Below the pieces are notes generated by a model that saw nothing but the letters and a program-made list of their open reading frames with translations, ran no database searches and was not told where the DNA came from. From positions 1 to 7,177 of the forward strand of contig JAQVTV010000047.1 of assembly GCA_028699855.1 (NCBI GenBank): DNA of 7,177 nt, read 5' to 3'. This DNA is from Candidatus Izemoplasmatales bacterium (GTDB lineage: Bacteria > Bacillota_I > Bacilli_A > Izemoplasmatales > Hujiaoplasmataceae). Positions 5,048 to 7,177 of the stretch are shown here, piece by piece (position 1 is the first letter of the stretch; each line of letters starts with the position of its first letter). The position numbers and the translations under genes were made by a program.

Positions 5048-6832
5048 ATGAATCGGATCAAAAAATGGCTGAGCATTCAACAAAGTCAAAACGCACGCTT
5101 ACTATTGCTTGTGGGTATCGTCCTGTTCAACGTTCTATTATGGCTGGTCTCATCCATCGTCGCGTATTTGATCGATCCGGATCTTTATGGTTCGATCGTC
5201 TCATCCCTTTGGAGCAGCGGCATCACATGGATGCTTGAACCTGGTTTCTACGATCCTTCGCTCAGTCCACCGATACGGATCATTTCGATTATCGTCATCA
5301 TCACCTCGATGATCACTTTCAGCGGAGGCATCATCGCGTATGTGGCGAACTTGTTTTCTTCCATCATCGAACATGCCCGGAAAGGTCGCAGTGCGCTCTA
5401 TATCTACGACCATATCCTCATTCTCAATTGGAACACGAAAGCCTTGGAACTGATCGCAGATTATCGCTTTGATGAAAACGTCACCGAAATTGTCGTCTTG
5501 TCCCAGTTTGAAAAGGATGATATCGAGAAACAGATCAAACGGAAAATGTACGATATGGCCGATCGCAAACATACCAAAAAGATGAAAATCATCGTCAAGG
5601 AAGGCGATGTCTATTCCAAACAGGATTTAGACCATGTCTGCCTTTCCGAGGCAAAAACCATCATCATCCTTGCAAATGAAGATGAACGTCAGTCCGATAT
5701 TCCCAACAATCCCGACATTTTATCCATCAAATCATTGATGTTGATCGCAAATACACATCTCCGCCCTGAACAAACCATCATCGTGGAGATCCGCGACGAA
5801 TCCACGCTCCCATTGATTATGGACAAAATCTCACGTCAACTCTCGCTCGAACATCAGATCATTCCGATTCTTTCCGATGAGATGCTCGGAAGGCTCATTG
5901 CGCAGACCATTCTTTATCCTTATCTGAATCAAGTGTTCCAAGAGTTGCTCTCGTTTGCAGGCATGGAGTTTTACAGTAAACACAATGGCTCTTTTTCTGA
6001 TGAGTACGTCTTCAATCCTTGCGCCATTCCTGTGTTTGAACGTCACGGCATCCTCTATATGTTATCTGAATCAGAGCGCCATCTCGACCAACGTCGCCCT
6101 GAACCCTTCCCGAAATTCGATGGTCATGTCCAACTTCGCCATGATTTCTCTTATCCTGAGACCACCATTGTCATCTTTGGAAAAAACAACAAACTCAAGT
6201 TCATTTTGGACTCTCTCAAATGGTTCGAAAAAGATGCGAACACGACGGTTCACATCACGCATATCCCTGGCAATGACCCGAAAACCATCACAAAATATAT
6301 CAAGGATATCGAAAAAATCGATACCATCCTCGTGCTCTCCGATGATCACCTCGATCCGAAAGATTTCGACTCGAGCGTTTTGGTCACTCTGCTCATGATC
6401 CAAGAAATCGCGAAGAGCCACCAAGCAAAAATCGTACTCGAGCTTTTGAATCCCCGTCATTATGACATCGCCAAATCCTATAATATCGATAATACCATCA
6501 TCAGCAATCAATACGTCAGCCGCATCATCACCCAATTGAGCAAGAACCCCTCTTTATATCCCTTGTATATGGAGTTGCTGACATATGATGCCGAGAATGC
6601 CTCATATGAAATCTATACCTTCCCCGTCGAAACGATGATTCAAAGCGAATGGCCGATCACATTCGCTTCCACCAGCGAACTAATCCATACCATCTATGAT
6701 ACCTCTGATGCCACGTTCATGCCCATCGGACAAATCTCATCAGGTGTCGTTGAAATCTTCCATGGCAATTTAGACCATACTGGCCCCATCACCCTCGAAC
6801 CAGGCGATCAACTCATCGTCTTGTGCAAATAA
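5048..6832 (+). CDS. CASTOR/POLLUX-related ion channel with two RCK-like domains
   Basis: This is a 594-residue membrane protein. Two hydrophobic helices (about 18-41 and 76-106) flank a pore segment, SSLWSSGITWMLEPGF (52-67). The K+ filter TVGYG is absent; a Glu-Pro-Gly stands where bacterial CASTOR/POLLUX relatives, as I recall them, have Asp-Pro-Gly. RKGRS (111-115) after the second helix is also typical of that family. A first RCK/TrkA-N-like domain begins at HILILNWN (122-129), with N-W-N in place of the usual GxGxxG, and a second near 371 (TIVIFGKNNK). The C-terminus (GPITLEPGDQLIVLCK) resembles a TrkA-C-like fold. Family members are gated cation channels; plant ones are nuclear-envelope channels reported to conduct Ca2+ or K+, and the bacterial role is poorly known. 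The gene has its own promoter, is divergent from the dehydrogenase operon, and its last 25 bases overlap the convergent regulator gene. Ion selectivity cannot be read from this sequence. Confidence 0.85.
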   Translation: MNRIKKWLSIQQSQNARLLLLVGIVLFNVLLWLVSSIVAYLIDPDLYGSIVSSLWSSGITWMLEPGFYDPSLSPPIRIISIIVIITSMITFSGGIIAYVANLFSSIIEHARKGRSALYIYDHILILNWNTKALELIADYRFDENVTEIVVLSQFEKDDIEKQIKRKMYDMADRKHTKKMKIIVKEGDVYSKQDLDHVCLSEAKTIIILANEDERQSDIPNNPDILSIKSLMLIANTHLRPEQTIIVEIRDESTLPLIMDKISRQLSLEHQIIPILSDEMLGRLIAQTILYPYLNQVFQELLSFAGMEFYSKHNGSFSDEYVFNPCAIPVFERHGILYMLSESERHLDQRRPEPFPKFDGHVQLRHDFSYPETTIVIFGKNNKLKFILDSLKWFEKDANTTVHITHIPGNDPKTITKYIKDIEKIDTILVLSDDHLDPKDFDSSVLVTLLMIQEIAKSHQAKIVLELLNPRHYDIAKSYNIDNTIISNQYVSRIITQLSKNPSLYPLYMELLTYDAENASYEIYTFPVETMIQSEWPITFASTSELIHTIYDTSDATFMPIGQISSGVVEIFHGNLDHTGPITLEPGDQLIVLCK

Positions 6833-7177
6833 CGTCTGAACAATGGCGTCCACGCCGCGTTCAGCCGGGAAATCATATCATCGATTTCCTTTTCTTCAAG
6901 ATCTGAATATCCCATGACAATCGTTGCGGGGGTATCCTTGATAGGCGAAAGCATGTATTGGCTCAGCCCATTGATCAGGACCCCTTTTTCTTTTGCGCAT
7001 GCGATGAGGCGAGATTCGGATATCTCCTCAAAAACCATCAGAAAATGCAGGCCCGCGTCAGATCCCACAATCCGACACATATCATCAAAGGGCAACCTCA
7101 TCAACGCAGTCATCAAGTAGTCACGTTTGGTCTTATACAAGTTGCGCATGCGGTTGAGATGTCGCTCAAAGTGACTA
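6808..7177 (-). CDS. MocR/GntR-family PLP-dependent transcriptional regulator, C-terminal fragment
   Basis: Only the last 122 residues are in the window; the frame is open to the right edge, where it reads SHFERHLNRMRNLYKTKRDYL. This is the HxxRMRxxYxxKRD-type helix found after the cofactor-binding part of MocR regulators, which join a GntR winged helix to a class I aminotransferase-like domain. GLHFLMVFE and the ending IVMGYSDLEEKEIDDMISRL fit the family's small aminotransferase subdomain. The DNA-binding domain and the PLP lysine would be beyond the window. Full-length members are usually about 450-500 residues. Relatives such as GabR and PdxR control amino-compound or vitamin B6 genes; the target here is unknown. 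An ordinary class I aminotransferase is a less likely alternative. Its stop lies inside the 3' end of the convergent channel gene. Confidence 0.82.
   Translation of the reverse strand, partial: SHFERHLNRMRNLYKTKRDYLMTALMRLPFDDMCRIVGSDAGLHFLMVFEEISESRLIACAKEKGVLINGLSQYMLSPIKDTPATIVMGYSDLEEKEIDDMISRLNAAWTPLFRRYLHKTMS
6836..6864 (+). terminator. GC-rich hairpin after the channel gene, possible terminator without a T-tract
   Basis: CTGAAC (6836-6841) pairs with GTTCAG (6859-6864), and GGCG (6845-6848) with CGCC (6853-6856) inside it. The stem starts four bases after the channel stop codon. No run of T follows on the plus strand, so it is not a standard intrinsic terminator, and it lies within the coding region of the convergent regulator gene. 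It could stop or stabilise the channel transcript 3' end, or be a coding coincidence. Confidence 0.35.

Noticed and set aside
4781..5089. Minus-strand reading frame continuing upstream of the HcnA-like gene to an ATG at 5089
   Set aside because: The extension crosses the promoter and the start of the channel gene on the other strand, has no family similarity and no ribosome site; the GTG at 4780 explains the protein.
5955..6535. Open frames overlapping the second half of the channel gene on both strands (5955-6398 plus, 6071-6535 minus)
   Set aside because: Low-complexity or charged translations in shadow frames of a well-supported coding sequence.
1..7177. CRISPR arrays, insertion sequences, tRNA or rRNA genes
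   Set aside because: No regularly spaced repeats, transposase-like frames, terminal inverted repeats or RNA gene signatures were seen; the window is densely coded by housekeeping-type genes.

Overview
The window looks like chromosomal DNA of a low-to-mid GC Gram-positive-type bacterium (Bacillota or a relative). The basis is sigma-A-type promoters, AGGAG-like ribosome binding sites, a RocA-type aldehyde dehydrogenase and a good CcpA cre-like site. TGA ends several tightly packed genes, so the standard bacterial code applies. I cannot name the genus.

Positions 1-4780 (minus strand, transcribed right to left) hold a compact six-gene operon. The order is: a HcnA-like [2Fe-2S] protein, an HcnB/PDH-alpha-like FAD/nucleotide oxidoreductase, a 2[4Fe-4S] ferredoxin-like protein, a BFD-type [2Fe-2S] protein, a DAO-family FAD amine dehydrogenase (PDH-beta/HcnC/SoxB-like), and RocA-type 1-pyrroline-5-carboxylate (P5C) dehydrogenase, cut by the left window edge. 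The first five genes overlap by 4-16 bases; the last gap is 24 bases. The simplest reading is a multi-subunit dye-linked-type L-proline dehydrogenase making P5C, which the last enzyme oxidises to glutamate. Electrons would leave through two flavins and several Fe-S clusters. No PutA/PutB-type proline dehydrogenase is present, so this would be a non-orthologous route to P5C. The substrate is inferred from family and context, not proven.

Positions 4781-5047 are a divergent control region. A minus-strand extended -10 promoter with a cre-like site in its spacer drives the operon, and a strong plus-strand promoter drives the gene on the right. Four short inverted repeats lie between or inside the promoters.

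Positions 5048-6832 (plus) encode a 594-residue membrane protein of the CASTOR/POLLUX-related ion-channel family: two transmembrane helices around a pore segment without the K+ signature, then two RCK-like domains. It ends tail-to-tail, with a 25-base overlap, against the 3' end of a MocR/GntR-type PLP-dependent transcription regulator (6808-7177, minus), cut by the right edge. A GC-rich hairpin follows the channel stop codon.
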